From NCBI RefSeq assembly GCF_035994185.1, contig NZ_CP108538.1, positions 8,745,501-8,809,500 on the forward strand: 64,000 nucleotides of DNA, read 5' to 3'. The notes below the pieces were generated by a model, which searched no databases, was not told the DNA's origin, and saw nothing but the letters and a program-made list of their open reading frames with translations. The DNA comes from Streptomyces sp. NBC_01217. GTDB lineage: Bacteria; Actinomycetota; Actinomycetes; Streptomycetales; Streptomycetaceae. The translations under genes were made by a program, and so were the position numbers. Positions 24,295-32,410 of the stretch are shown piece after piece (the stretch's first letter is position 1; each line of letters starts with the position of its first letter).

Positions 24295-24691
24295 ATTTCC
24301 CCCTTGTGCCTCGGAGAGCGGTTTGCTCACACTTGATGTGACCCTCAAGCGGCACGGATGGTTGTGCCGTGTTCATGCCGAGGTGTTGCACGAGGCCGTC
24401 CGGGCGGACTGCTCCGGGATGGCAGTGACCCCCGGAGGGGTCCTTTGATCGTGCCGGTGGTTGAGACGGATGAGCAGGTGGGCGTATCCGTTGAGGAATG
24501 GACGAGTGTCCGTCTTCCGTCTAGTTGATATCGATCAAGCTCTGAGCTGCAGCGTTTGAAGTGCAGAGACAACACAAGATCGACATCTGGTATGGGTGTT
24601 GACCTGTAATGGTTCCTTCGGCAGACGTCTCGATCTCTAGTTGACTGGCTTGCTGGCCTGCGATGTTGGGATTAGGCGGAGAGTGTCGTGA
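24295..24691. other. Intergenic, promoter side of the SapA-like gene
   Basis: Lower GC than its surroundings, without a credible ORF. It should contain the promoter of the secreted protein gene, and the right end abuts the IS5 terminal repeat. Confidence 0.4.
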
Positions 24692-25667
24692 CTAAGAGGT
24701 CGCGCAGATAGGCGCGGTGGGGGACCCCGGCAACAGAACGGGCACAGGCCTTGGTGATCATGGAGTTGCGACGCTCTGTGATCACTGAGGAGGCCTGTGC
24801 CCGCGCTGCCATCATGGCTCACCGAACCGCTCTGGGACCAATTCGCGGCCCTGCTGCCCGAGCGGCCGGAGTACCACCCGGACCATCCGCTCGGCTGCCA
24901 CCGCCAACGCATCAGCGACCGGATCATCTTCGACAAGATGCTGCAACTGCTGCGCTTCGGCTGTTCTTACGAGGCGATCGCCGACACAACGTGCTCGGCC
25001 ACCACGATCCGCAACCGCCGTGACGAGTGGATACGGCAGGGCCTCTTCGTCCGGCTCAAGCAGATCGCGCTGGAGTCCTACGACCGGATCGTCGGCCTCG
25101 TCCTCGACCAGATCGCCGTGGACGGCTCCATCACCAAGGCTCCCGGAGGCGGCGAGGTCGCCGGGCGCTCACCGGTCGACCGTGGCAAACAGGGCCTGAA
25201 ACGCTCAGGCATGACAGATGGATACGGCATTCCGCTGGGCCGTGTCCTGGCCGGCGCCAACCGCCACGACTCCCCCCTGCTCGCACCGACCCTGGACCAC
25301 CTGGACGACCTGGGACCGTTACCCGACGGCATCACCGTGCACCTGGACGCCGGCTACGACTCGGACAAGACCCGCGCGCTGCTCAACGAACGCGGCCTCC
25401 ACGGCCGCATCTCCCACAAAGGCGAGAAGGCGCCTATCCAGGCCAGCAGGCGTTGGCACGTCGAACGCACCCACGCCTGGCAGAACGCCTTCTCCCGGCT
25501 CGCCCGCTGCTACGAGCGGCGCGCCATTGTCATCGACGCCTTCTTCGACCTTGCCGACACGATCATCACCATACGCAGCCTGATCCGGCGGGCCTGGACA
25601 ACTCACCGCTGGGACGAACGCCCGAACCGCCGATCATGACCGCACGCCTATCCGCGCGGCCTCTTAG
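24692..25667 (+). mobile_element. Complete IS5-family insertion sequence
   Basis: About 976 bp bounded by inverted repeats: left CTAAGAGGTCGCGCAGATAG, right complement CTAAGAGGCCGCGCGGATAG. One transposase gene fills the interior. Confidence 0.85.
24797..25639 (+). CDS. IS5-family transposase
   Basis: A 280-residue DDE transposase with a GTG start and GAGGAGG upstream. Motifs are DQIAVDGSITKAPGGG (first Asp), TVHLDAGYDSDKTRALLNER (second Asp) and RRWHVERTHAWQNAFSRLAR (Glu). An N-terminal DUF4096-like region begins PSWLTEPLWDQFAALLP. The intact single frame inside intact ends suggests a functional copy. It is unrelated in detail to the broken IS5 copy at 8.4-8.9 kb. Confidence 0.92.
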   Translation: MPALPSWLTEPLWDQFAALLPERPEYHPDHPLGCHRQRISDRIIFDKMLQLLRFGCSYEAIADTTCSATTIRNRRDEWIRQGLFVRLKQIALESYDRIVGLVLDQIAVDGSITKAPGGGEVAGRSPVDRGKQGLKRSGMTDGYGIPLGRVLAGANRHDSPLLAPTLDHLDDLGPLPDGITVHLDAGYDSDKTRALLNERGLHGRISHKGEKAPIQASRRWHVERTHAWQNAFSRLARCYERRAIVIDAFFDLADTIITIRSLIRRAWTTHRWDERPNRRS

Positions 25668-25776
25668 CCGCGATCTCGGCGCGGACCGCGCGACGGGCAA
25701 CCTCGCGCACCCCACCGCGTTCTGTCTTCGCATCTATGGCTGCCATCTCCGCATCATAACTGTCAGTGGATGTCAT
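25648..25776 (-). pseudogene. Small gene truncated by the IS5 insertion
   Basis: Starting at ATG 25776, the frame reads MTSTDSYDAEMAAIDAKTER then GVREVARRAVRAEIAAK, running into the IS5 right end at 25667. The short helical sequence looks like the start of a real protein, but too little remains for a family call. Confidence 0.3.
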
Positions 25777-25886
25777 CTTCGTCAATCGATGGCATGACGC
25801 ATGCCGCCTATGCCGCACGTGCCTCTCCCGGAGGATCTCCAAGCCGCCGGGGGCTCGGAGATCTGCGCCTCGACCGTCCAGAAAAC

Positions 25887-25918
25887 GTCACTCAATGATG
25901 AACTTGTCATCGAGTGAC
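25887..25918. promoter_or_regulatory. 32-bp operator-like palindrome before the VOC-SDR operon
   Basis: Arms GTCACTCAATGA and TCATCGAGTGAC (11 of 12 positions pair) are separated by 8 bases, 48 bp before the VOC gene start. Size and symmetry fit a TetR- or MarR-type operator. No such regulator is encoded next to it. Confidence 0.6.
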
Positions 25919-25965
25919 ATTCATGCTTACTGTTGACAGGCGGGGGCTGCCGAGAGGAGAGAACG

Positions 25966-26724
25966 ATGGACGTCGACTTCCACCAGGTCGGCACAGTGGC
26001 GTGGGTCGAGCTGAACACGCCCGACATCGAAGCGAGTACTCGCTTCTACGGGAAGCTGTTCGGCTGGGCTTTCGCTGAAGGGTTTGGCGGGCAGCCGCAA
26101 TCACGGATGGCACTGCTGGGCGGACGTCCTGCAGCGGCCGTGACCGCTGCGCCGGGTGCCGAGCGAGGTGGCTGGACCACGTTCGTCACCGTGGCCGACG
26201 CCAGAGAGAGCGTCGAAAGGGTTCTTGCCGCCGGCGGGAAGGTGCTGGTCCACCCGCACGGGCTGGGCACGGCGGGGCGGTCGGTGGTCGTGGCCGACCA
26301 CGCAGGCACCCGGTTCGGCCTGTGGGAAGCGGGGGAGCACCAGGGCTGCGGTGCAGCGGGTGAGCCCGGCGCCTTCCACGGCGGCGAGCTGATCACCGAC
26401 GACGTTGAGCAGTCGGCGGCGTTCTACGGGGAAGTCTTCGGCTGGACTCTGGGCGAGCCCTACGGCCCGCTGAACCGCCGGGACTGGCGGCTGGGCGGCC
26501 GGAGCATCTCGGTACTGCTGCCGAGGCCCCCGGCTATGCCGGCCGAGATCCCGCCCTACTGGGATGCCTACTTCACCGTGGCCGACGCTCAGCAGACAGC
26601 CGACGCCGCCGTCCGGCTCGGTGCCACGGTGCTGATGCCGCCTACCGCAATCGGGCACGGCGACATCACGGTCCTCCTCGATCCCACAGGGGCGGTTTTC
26701 ACCGCCCTGGCCCCGACTCACTGA
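25966..26724 (+). CDS. VOC-family protein with two glyoxalase-like domains
   Basis: A 252-residue protein with two tandem VOC domains: first VAWVELNTPDIEASTRFYGK to GTRFGLWEAGEHQGC, second FHGGELITDDVEQSAAFYGE to TVLLDPTGAVFTALAP. Paired domains form one metal site in this family, as in actinobacterial hydroxylase/glyoxalase-like proteins; the chemistry of this one is unknown. Start MDVDFHQVGT with GAGAGGAGAG upstream. It is followed 33 bp later by an SDR gene, presumably in one operon, and is preceded by a palindromic operator. Confidence 0.85.
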   Translation: MDVDFHQVGTVAWVELNTPDIEASTRFYGKLFGWAFAEGFGGQPQSRMALLGGRPAAAVTAAPGAERGGWTTFVTVADARESVERVLAAGGKVLVHPHGLGTAGRSVVVADHAGTRFGLWEAGEHQGCGAAGEPGAFHGGELITDDVEQSAAFYGEVFGWTLGEPYGPLNRRDWRLGGRSISVLLPRPPAMPAEIPPYWDAYFTVADAQQTADAAVRLGATVLMPPTAIGHGDITVLLDPTGAVFTALAPTH

Positions 26725-26757
26725 CGCACCCGGCACATCTGCATCAAGGATCAGATC

Positions 26758-27504
26758 ATGACTTTCAATGACAAGGTAGGAATCATCACGGGGGCCGGTT
26801 CCGGCCTGGGGGAGGCCGCGGCCAAGCAGCTGGCACGCGCCGGCGCGAAGATCATCGCGGCCGACCGCGACAGCGTCGGCGCCGAACGCGTCGCCAGGGA
26901 GATCGTCGCTGCCGGTGGGCAGGCTTCCGCGTTCACAACCGACATCTCCGCCTTCCAGGCCGCCCAGAGCATTGTCGAATTCGCCGTGAGCACCTACGGC
27001 CACCTGCACTTCGCCTTCAACAACGCCGGCATCACCCCCGCGCTGACCGACACGCACGACGTCGACCCCCAGGACTGGCTCGACGTCGTAGGAACCAACC
27101 TCACCGGCACCTTCTACTGCATGAAGGCCGAGATCGCGTACTTCGTCGAGAGCGGCGGCGGCGTCATCCTCAACATGGCCTCCACTGCCGGAGTCATGGC
27201 CCACGCCGGACGCCCCGCCTACGCCGCCTCCAAACACGGGATCATCGGTCTGACCCGCTCCGCCGCTGTCGAATACGCCGAGCGAGGCATCCGGATCAAC
27301 GCGGTAGCCCCCGGCCCCATCGACGCCCCCTCCGCGAGGAACCTGCCCCCGGAGGTACGCAAGGCCATCGCCGACAAGACTGCAATGAAGCGAAGCGGCA
27401 CCACGGACGAGGTCGCAGCGGTCGCCGCGTTCCTCCTGTCGGACGAGGCTTCCTTCGTCACCGGCTCCGTTTACGAGGTCAACGGTGGACAGACCCAGCT
27501 GTAA
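26758..27504 (+). CDS. Short-chain dehydrogenase/reductase
   Basis: A 248-residue classical SDR. The cofactor loop TGAGSGLGEAAA, the DISAFQ segment, NNAGITPA, the catalytic Ser in NMASTAGV and YAASKHG (Tyr, Lys) are all present. The C-terminal SFVTGSVYEVNGGQTQL is typical of 3-ketoacyl-ACP-reductase/glucose-dehydrogenase-like SDRs. Asp after the second strand (ADRDS) suggests NAD(H) preference. It is the second gene of the VOC-SDR operon. Substrate unknown. Confidence 0.92.
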   Translation: MTFNDKVGIITGAGSGLGEAAAKQLARAGAKIIAADRDSVGAERVAREIVAAGGQASAFTTDISAFQAAQSIVEFAVSTYGHLHFAFNNAGITPALTDTHDVDPQDWLDVVGTNLTGTFYCMKAEIAYFVESGGGVILNMASTAGVMAHAGRPAYAASKHGIIGLTRSAAVEYAERGIRINAVAPGPIDAPSARNLPPEVRKAIADKTAMKRSGTTDEVAAVAAFLLSDEASFVTGSVYEVNGGQTQL

Positions 27505-27571
27505 CCGGGCGGAGAACCTCTCGGTATCAGACACCACGAAACGGGCCTTGACCCCTGATCTTGAACACGGG

Positions 27572-27834
27572 TTATGCGGCTTCGGCCAGCGTAGTTGATG
27601 TTGTTGCGAGTGCTCGCTCGTAGGCGATCGGGCTGCGATGTCCGAGGCGGGAATGGCGTCGGACGGTGTTGTAGCGGTGCAGCCAGCGGAAAAGGTCCAG
27701 GTGTGCCTCGCGCTCGGTGTCCCAGGCCCGCCGGCCTTGGAGGGTCTCCCGTTTGCAGGTCGCATTGAAGGACTCGGCGAGCGCGTTGTCCGCGCTGGAA
27801 CCGACCGCGCCCATGGACTGGGTGACGCCGGCTT
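27572..27834 (-). pseudogene. IS3 OrfB C-terminal fragment
   Basis: The minus strand reads GVTQSMGAVGSSADNALAES, FNATCKRETLQGRRAWDTER, RWLHRYNTVRRHSRLGHRSP: the end of an IS3-family OrfB with the last catalytic Glu (ALAE). The rest of its gene was removed; a second IS3 element abuts at 27835. Confidence 0.82.
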
Positions 27835-27904
27835 TGAGGTTCCCCCTGCTGGCCGGACAGCTTGATACTGGGACGGATGGTCCCGGAGGAAGCAGTCACA
27901 GGTA

Positions 27905-28207
27905 GTGAGCAAGAGCAACATGAGTAAGCGGTACACGGCCGAGTTCAAGCGGGACGCGGTCGCCTTGGCGTTGTCCTCGGAGAAGACGGTCACCGAGGTC
28001 GCGAGGGATCTGGGCGTGAGTCCGGAAGGGCTGCGCGGGTGGGTGAAGCAGGCGAAGGTCGACCGCGGTGAGGGACCCGCTGGGGCTTTGACCACTGCGG
28101 AGCGTGAGGAGTTGGTCCGGCTGCGGCGGAAGGTTCGCGAGCAGGAGGCCACGATCGAGGTTCTGGGAAAAGCGACCGCCTTCTTCGTTCAGGACAAGAT
28201 GAGGTAG
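27905..28207 (+). CDS. IS3-family OrfA
   Basis: A 100-residue DNA-binding protein of the IS3 helper type: KRYTAEFKRDAVALALSSEK, VTEVARDLGVSPEGLRGWVK (HTH) and the leucine-zipper-like VRLRRKVREQEATIEVLGKA. GTG 27905 is used; ATG 27920 is an alternative start. It ends 5 bases before orfB, whereas many IS3 elements use a programmed frameshift. Confidence 0.88.
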   Translation: MSKSNMSKRYTAEFKRDAVALALSSEKTVTEVARDLGVSPEGLRGWVKQAKVDRGEGPAGALTTAEREELVRLRRKVREQEATIEVLGKATAFFVQDKMR

Positions 28208-28212
28208 ACACC

Positions 28213-29121
28213 GTGGCACGGTGTCGTTTCATCGATGCGGAGAAGGCATCGGAGGGTAATCCTGCAGGTCACAGCGTTGCGTTTCTGTGCCGTGTGCTGG
28301 GAGTGCCGCGTTCCACCTACTACGCGCACAGGGCGTCACGGCCGGCCCGGACGGTGCGGGAGCGGGCCGAGGAGGTGCTGGTGGGCGAGATCCGGGTGCT
28401 TCACGCCGGATCTCGCGGTGTCTACGGGGCGCCGCGGATCCACGCCGCCCTGCGGCGGGCCGGGCGGGTGGTGAACTCCAAGAAGATCGAGCGGCTGATG
28501 CGCAAGCACCGGATCGTCGGGATCACCCTCCGCCGGCGGCGGGGTCTGACCCGGCAGGCGAAGCGGGCGGTGTTTGCCGCCGACCTGATCGGCCGGGACT
28601 TCACCGCGCCCCGGCCCGGGATGCGGCTCGTCGGCGACATGACCGAACTCGGCAGGCTGGAAGGGAAGTTGTATCTGGCGACCTGTATCGATCTCGCGAC
28701 GCGGGAGGTGGCCGGCTGGGCGGTGGCCGACCACCACCGCGCCGAGCTGCCGGTCGCCGCCTTGCGGATGGCGGCCGGGCGTGGCGGCCTGGAGCAGGGT
28801 TGCGTCATGCATACGGATCGCGGCAGCGAGTACACGAGTGACGAATTCCGCAGCGAAATACGCAAGTTGCGCATGAGGCAGTCGATGGGGCGTGTCGGCT
28901 CTTGTTACGATAATGCCGCCGCGGAAAGCTGGTTCGCCATCCTGAAAGCGGAGATCGGAACCACCGTCTGGGCAACCCGCGAAGCCGCCCGGGCCGACGT
29001 TTTCCGCTACGTCGAGGTCGAGTACAACCGCAGCCGGCTCCGTCGGCACCCCGACTACGGGTACGTGACCCCGCTCGAAACGAGATCCTTGCTCAGGCAG
29101 AACCTCGTCCCGGCCGCGTAA
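28213..29121 (+). CDS. IS3-family OrfB transposase
   Basis: A 302-residue integrase-core transposase. The HTH_21 region (RRAGRVVNSKKIERLMRKHR) leads to the DDE core: first Asp in MRLVGDMTELGRLEGKLYLA, second in CVMHTDRGSEYTSDEF, Glu in YDNAAAESWFAILKAEIG. The C-terminus reads NRSRLRRHPDYGYVTPLE. The frame is intact, GTG start. Probably functional with OrfA. Confidence 0.92.
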   Translation: MARCRFIDAEKASEGNPAGHSVAFLCRVLGVPRSTYYAHRASRPARTVRERAEEVLVGEIRVLHAGSRGVYGAPRIHAALRRAGRVVNSKKIERLMRKHRIVGITLRRRRGLTRQAKRAVFAADLIGRDFTAPRPGMRLVGDMTELGRLEGKLYLATCIDLATREVAGWAVADHHRAELPVAALRMAAGRGGLEQGCVMHTDRGSEYTSDEFRSEIRKLRMRQSMGRVGSCYDNAAAESWFAILKAEIGTTVWATREAARADVFRYVEVEYNRSRLRRHPDYGYVTPLETRSLLRQNLVPAA

Positions 29122-29151
29122 ACACCCGCTGTCCAGTTCGCGGGGGGAACT

Positions 29152-29229
29152 TCACACAGTCGTCCCCATGAACAGCACAGCGATCACGCTCCAGGCCACG
29201 ACCGCTATGCCCCACCCCTTAGCTGTCAT
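29152..29229 (-). CDS. Tiny membrane peptide ORF cut by the IS3 end
   Basis: ATG 29229 opens MTAKGWGIAVVAWSVIAVLF followed by MGTTV, a single hydrophobic segment. The stop is supplied by the IS3 terminal repeat, so the native C-terminus is probably lost. The RBS is weak; may be spurious. Confidence 0.25.
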   Translation of the reverse strand: MTAKGWGIAVVAWSVIAVLFMGTTV

Positions 29230-29560
29230 GGGATCAGCATGGCCCACCAGGATCAGAAGCGGGCCTCAACAGCTGGGGACGTTCATCTGTACGCAGCTGG
29301 GGAGAGAAGCCCGTACGCCGACACCAGGAAACGAACGGCGGAGTGCTGGGCTGGGAAAAAGTTGTCAACTGTACGCCATGCAGACGACTGTCCGCTGGGT
29401 AGAACTGACCGCTGCCCCACATCATACGATTCCGCCCTGACTGGCTATTTGCTTGCGTAGGCACTTACGTGTAAGGGTGACTGCGCGGGCGAGTTGGCGG
29501 CATCCGTTCCGATGTCCCGACTCGCGGCATGGTGTGGACCAGAGCGAGGGAGAATGCACA
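29230..29560. other. Intergenic, lower GC, no gene seen
   Basis: Upstream region of the hemerythrin gene. No hairpin, operator or credible ORF was identified. Confidence 0.4.
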
Positions 29561-30244
29561 GTGGGGTCCGTATTCAGCGAACCGATGGCGGATGTGCGTG
29601 ACATGTATATGGCGCACACAATGATGCGCCGCGAGTTCCGGCTGCTTCCCGATGTGGTCCGGGCGGTGCCCCCCGGGGACATGAAGCGGGCTGAGGTCGT
29701 CGGCGCACATGTCGAACTGCTGTGCCTCGTCCTTCATCTGCACCACGAGGGTGAGGACGAGGTGCTGTGGCCGCTGCTTCTTGAGCGCGGAGGCGAGGAT
29801 GCCGCGGCCATCGTGCCCACCATGGAGGAGCAACACCACGCGATCGAGCGCGCCCACGCGGAGGTGGTGGCACTGCTGTCCGGGTGGCGGGCCACGGGCC
29901 GCGGCGGTGAAGAACTGGCCGAGGTGCTGGAACGGCTGCTGACGGTCCTCGTCGAGCACATGGCTCTGGAGGAGGAGGAGATCCTTCCCTTGGCCGAGCG
30001 GTACGTCACCGCCGCGGAATGGGCGCGGATGGGGGAGCACGGCTTGGAGAAGAGTCCGAGGAAGACGCTTCCTCTGACCTTCGGCATGGTGATGTACGAG
30101 GGCGACCCCGATGTCGTCAAGGCGGTGCTGGCCCACGCACCCCTCCCAGCACGCCTGCTGATGCCGGTCATCGCACCTCGTCTGTACGCGTCGCACGCCA
30201 GGCGTGTTCACAGAACGTCCACTCCGCCCCGCGTGGGCAGTTGA
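29561..30244 (+). CDS. Hemerythrin HHE-domain protein
   Basis: About 227 residues from GTG 29561, with GAGGGAGA upstream. The HHE cation-binding four-helix bundle is visible: MAHTMMRREFRLLPDVVRAV, HLHHEGEDEVLWPLLLERGG, MEEQHHAIERAHAEVVALLS and LVEHMALEEEEILPLAERYV. These place His and Glu iron ligands on all four helices. Actinobacterial members handle oxygen, nitric oxide or iron-related stress; the exact role is unknown. It is followed 72 bp later by a truncated flavin-dependent oxidoreductase gene on the same strand. Confidence 0.88.
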   Translation: MGSVFSEPMADVRDMYMAHTMMRREFRLLPDVVRAVPPGDMKRAEVVGAHVELLCLVLHLHHEGEDEVLWPLLLERGGEDAAAIVPTMEEQHHAIERAHAEVVALLSGWRATGRGGEELAEVLERLLTVLVEHMALEEEEILPLAERYVTAAEWARMGEHGLEKSPRKTLPLTFGMVMYEGDPDVVKAVLAHAPLPARLLMPVIAPRLYASHARRVHRTSTPPRVGS

Positions 30245-30316
30245 TTGCTCCTGCCTCTGGCCGACTCGATGCCAGCGGCCCCGTCTCCTGCAGCAACCCT
30301 CGACAAGGATGTGATC

Positions 30317-30424
30317 ATGCAGATCGGTTTCGCTCTTCCGTACCTGAACCATGTGGCCCATCAGGTAGACCGGGCCGCCGAGTTCGCACGGGAAGCGGAG
30401 AAGGCGGGGGCAGCGAGCTTGTGA
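30317..30424 (+). pseudogene. N-terminus of an LLM (luciferase-like) flavin oxidoreductase, cut by IS3
   Basis: ATG 30317 with AAGGA upstream opens MQIGFALPYLNHVAHQVDRA and continues EFAREAEKAGAASL, the first strand and helix of F420/FMN-dependent luciferase-like oxidoreductases. The sequence ends where the IS3 element begins at 30422. The remainder of the gene is not found beyond the insertions. Confidence 0.7.
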
Positions 30425-30488
30425 AGCTTCTCCTTGATCGTGGACACCTGGAGACTGGGACCTGAGGTTCCAGAGGAAGTAGCACCAG

Positions 30489-30770
30489 GTGGGAAGCAAG
30501 TACACGAAGCGGTGCACCGAGGAGTTCAAGCGGGACGCGATCGCGCTCGTCGACTCCTCGGGCAAGACGGTCACCGCCGTTGCCCGGGAACTCGGCATCA
30601 GCTCCGAGTCCCTGCGCGGCTGGTACCGCAAGGCCAAGGCAGACCGGGGAGAGGGCACCCCCGGCGAGCTGACCAGCGCCGAGCGCGAGGAGCTCAAGCG
30701 GCTGCGCAAGGAGAGCCGCGAACAGCAGCAGACGATCGAGATCCTGAAAAAGCGACCGCCTTCTTCGTGA
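30489..30770 (+). CDS. IS3-family OrfA (second element)
   Basis: A 93-codon frame: KRCTEEFKRDAIALVDSSGK, VTAVARELGISSESLRGWYR and LKRLRKESREQQQTIEILKK. At the A-rich tract near 30746 the frame runs out to PPSS and stops. The neighbouring frame continues with the expected KATAFFVKENDR. This is either a programmed slippage site or a single-base loss. Confidence 0.8.
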   Translation: MGSKYTKRCTEEFKRDAIALVDSSGKTVTAVARELGISSESLRGWYRKAKADRGEGTPGELTSAEREELKRLRKESREQQQTIEILKKRPPSS

Positions 30771-30783
30771 AGGAGAACGACCG

Positions 30784-31675
30784 GTGAGCGAGTTGTGCCG
30801 GTTCATCCACGCGGAGAAGGCGAACTACCCGATCGTTCTGCTGTGCCGGGCGCTGCACGTGGCCCGCTCCTCCTACTACTACGCCTGGCGCGACGGCGAG
30901 GCCGCCCGTCCAAAGCGCCAGGCGGCCGACGACGCGCTCGCGCACGAGATCACCGTGCTGCACATCGCCTCCCGGAAGACCTATGGCGTCCCGCGCATCC
31001 ACGCCGGACTGCGGCGCCTGGGGCAGCGGGTGAACCGCAAGCGCATCGCCCGCATCATGCGCCAACGCGACATCCGCGGCGCCACCCGGCGCAAGCACCG
31101 CTCGCTGACCCGGCCGGACAAGAAGGCGAAGCCGGCCCCGGACCTCATCGGCCGCGACTTCCACGCCGAGCGTCCAGGCATCAAGCTGGTCGGCGACATC
31201 ACTTACCTGCCGACCGCCGAGGGCTGGCTCTACCTCGCCTGCTGGCTGGACCTGGCCACCCGTGAGGTCGTCGGCTATGCCATGGCCGACCACCACCGCG
31301 CCGAACTCGTCATCGACGCTCTCGACATGGCCCACGGCCGCAGCGGACTGGAGCCCGACTGTGTGATCCACAGCGATCGCGGCAGCGAGTACACCTCGGC
31401 CCAATTCCGCGACAGAATACGTGAGTTGGGGCTTCGCCAGAGCTGCGGGCGCACCGGATCTTGTTTCGACAATGCCGCCGCGGAGAGCTTCTGGGCCCTG
31501 CTCAAGGAGGAGATCGGAACCCGCACCTGGCCCGACCGGGGCCACCGCCCGCGCCGAGGTCTTCAACTTCATCGAGACCTTCTACAACCGCCGCCGCCTA
31601 CGCAAGCACAAGACCTTCGGCTACCTCACCCCGGCCGAGACCAGGCAGCGCCAGCAACACGCCCTCGCGGCGTAA
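30784..31675 (+). pseudogene. IS3-family OrfB with a late frameshift
   Basis: The integrase core is intact (IKLVGDITYLPTAEGWLYLA, CVIHSDRGSEYTSAQF, FDNAAAESFWALLKEEIG) up to about 31535. There GTRTWPDR is followed by an apparent one-base insertion. The expected tail ATARAEVFNFIETFYNRRRL and KTFGYLTPAETRQRQQ continues in the next frame to 31675. The unshifted frame adds about 60 foreign residues. Confidence 0.8.
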
Positions 31676-31707
31676 CCATCACGTGTCCAAGATCATGGGG
31701 AAACTTC

Positions 31708-32410
31708 CAAGGCCGGGTAGTTGGCGTTTTCGCAGGTCACGCAAGGGGTTCGGGGTCTGTGTGATGGCCGCGTAGCGGCCCGTGCGGACTCTCTTGATCT
31801 TTCCTCTCTCGGTCCAGCGGGCAAGTTGGCGATAGGTGGCGACGAGGGTGACGTCGCCGAGGAGCACGGCGATCTCCCTTGAGCGCCATAGCCGTTCGGG
31901 CTCCGCCTGCAGGATGGTCAGGACACGTGCCATGCGATTGCCGGTGTTCTCCCGGTCGGTCGTCGCGGGCAGTGCGGGCTGCGGCAGTGGGGGGTGGCAG
32001 GAGAGTGATCGTCGTCGAGGTCACGACCTTGCTGCCGTCGGGTCGGCCGTCCAATTTCCTCTCCGCATAGCGGGAGATAGGTGACTTCACCTTGCGGGTG
32101 CTGACGCGGCTTCGCCGTGCGGGCGACAGCGTCGACAGAACTCGGCGGCCGATCTCTCCGATGCCCTGCTCGAAGACTCCTTGCGCACATACCAGCAGGT
32201 CGCGGGCGGTTTGGAGGGCGATGGTGAAGTTGCAGCGGTCGGGATCGGTGCCCGGCTGGGACTCCGCTGCCTCGACCGTGGTGCGGCGCAGGAGCTGGTA
32301 GAGGGTGAGCAGGGCCCACATTTCCTGTTCGACGCCGACCGGGTCGTGTGAGCGCAGGACACGTCCGTGCAGGACGGTGTGGCGCAGGGCGTAGTAGGCG
32401 CTCTCGTGTT
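31708..32410 (-). pseudogene. IS4 transposase, part downstream of the intron
   Basis: Follows the intron's 3' end with HESAYYALRHTVLHGRVLRS, VGVEQEMWALLTLYQLLRRT and RCNFTIALQTARDLLVCAQG. A frameshift at about 31960-32000, around a C-rich run, moves the expected tail ILQAEPERLWRSREIAVLLG / YRQLARWTERGKI, ending NPLRDLRKR, into another frame. Confidence 0.8.

Larger units (their letters stand above)
27835..29154 (+). mobile_element. IS3-family element with orfA and orfB
   Basis: About 1.32 kb between inverted repeats (left TGAGGTTCCCCCTGC, right complement TGAAGTTCCCCCCGC, both continuing to GGACAGC). No 3-bp target duplication is visible, consistent with later rearrangement at its left side. 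Confidence 0.8.
30422..31707 (+). mobile_element. IS3-family element whose right repeat is split by IS4
   Basis: Left repeat TGAAGCTTCTCCTTGATCG (from 30422). The right complement TGAAGTTTCCCCATGATCT is recovered only when the IS4 insertion (31708-36124) and one copy of its target duplication are removed; the final base then lies at 36135. So IS4 entered this element's terminal repeat. Confidence 0.8.
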
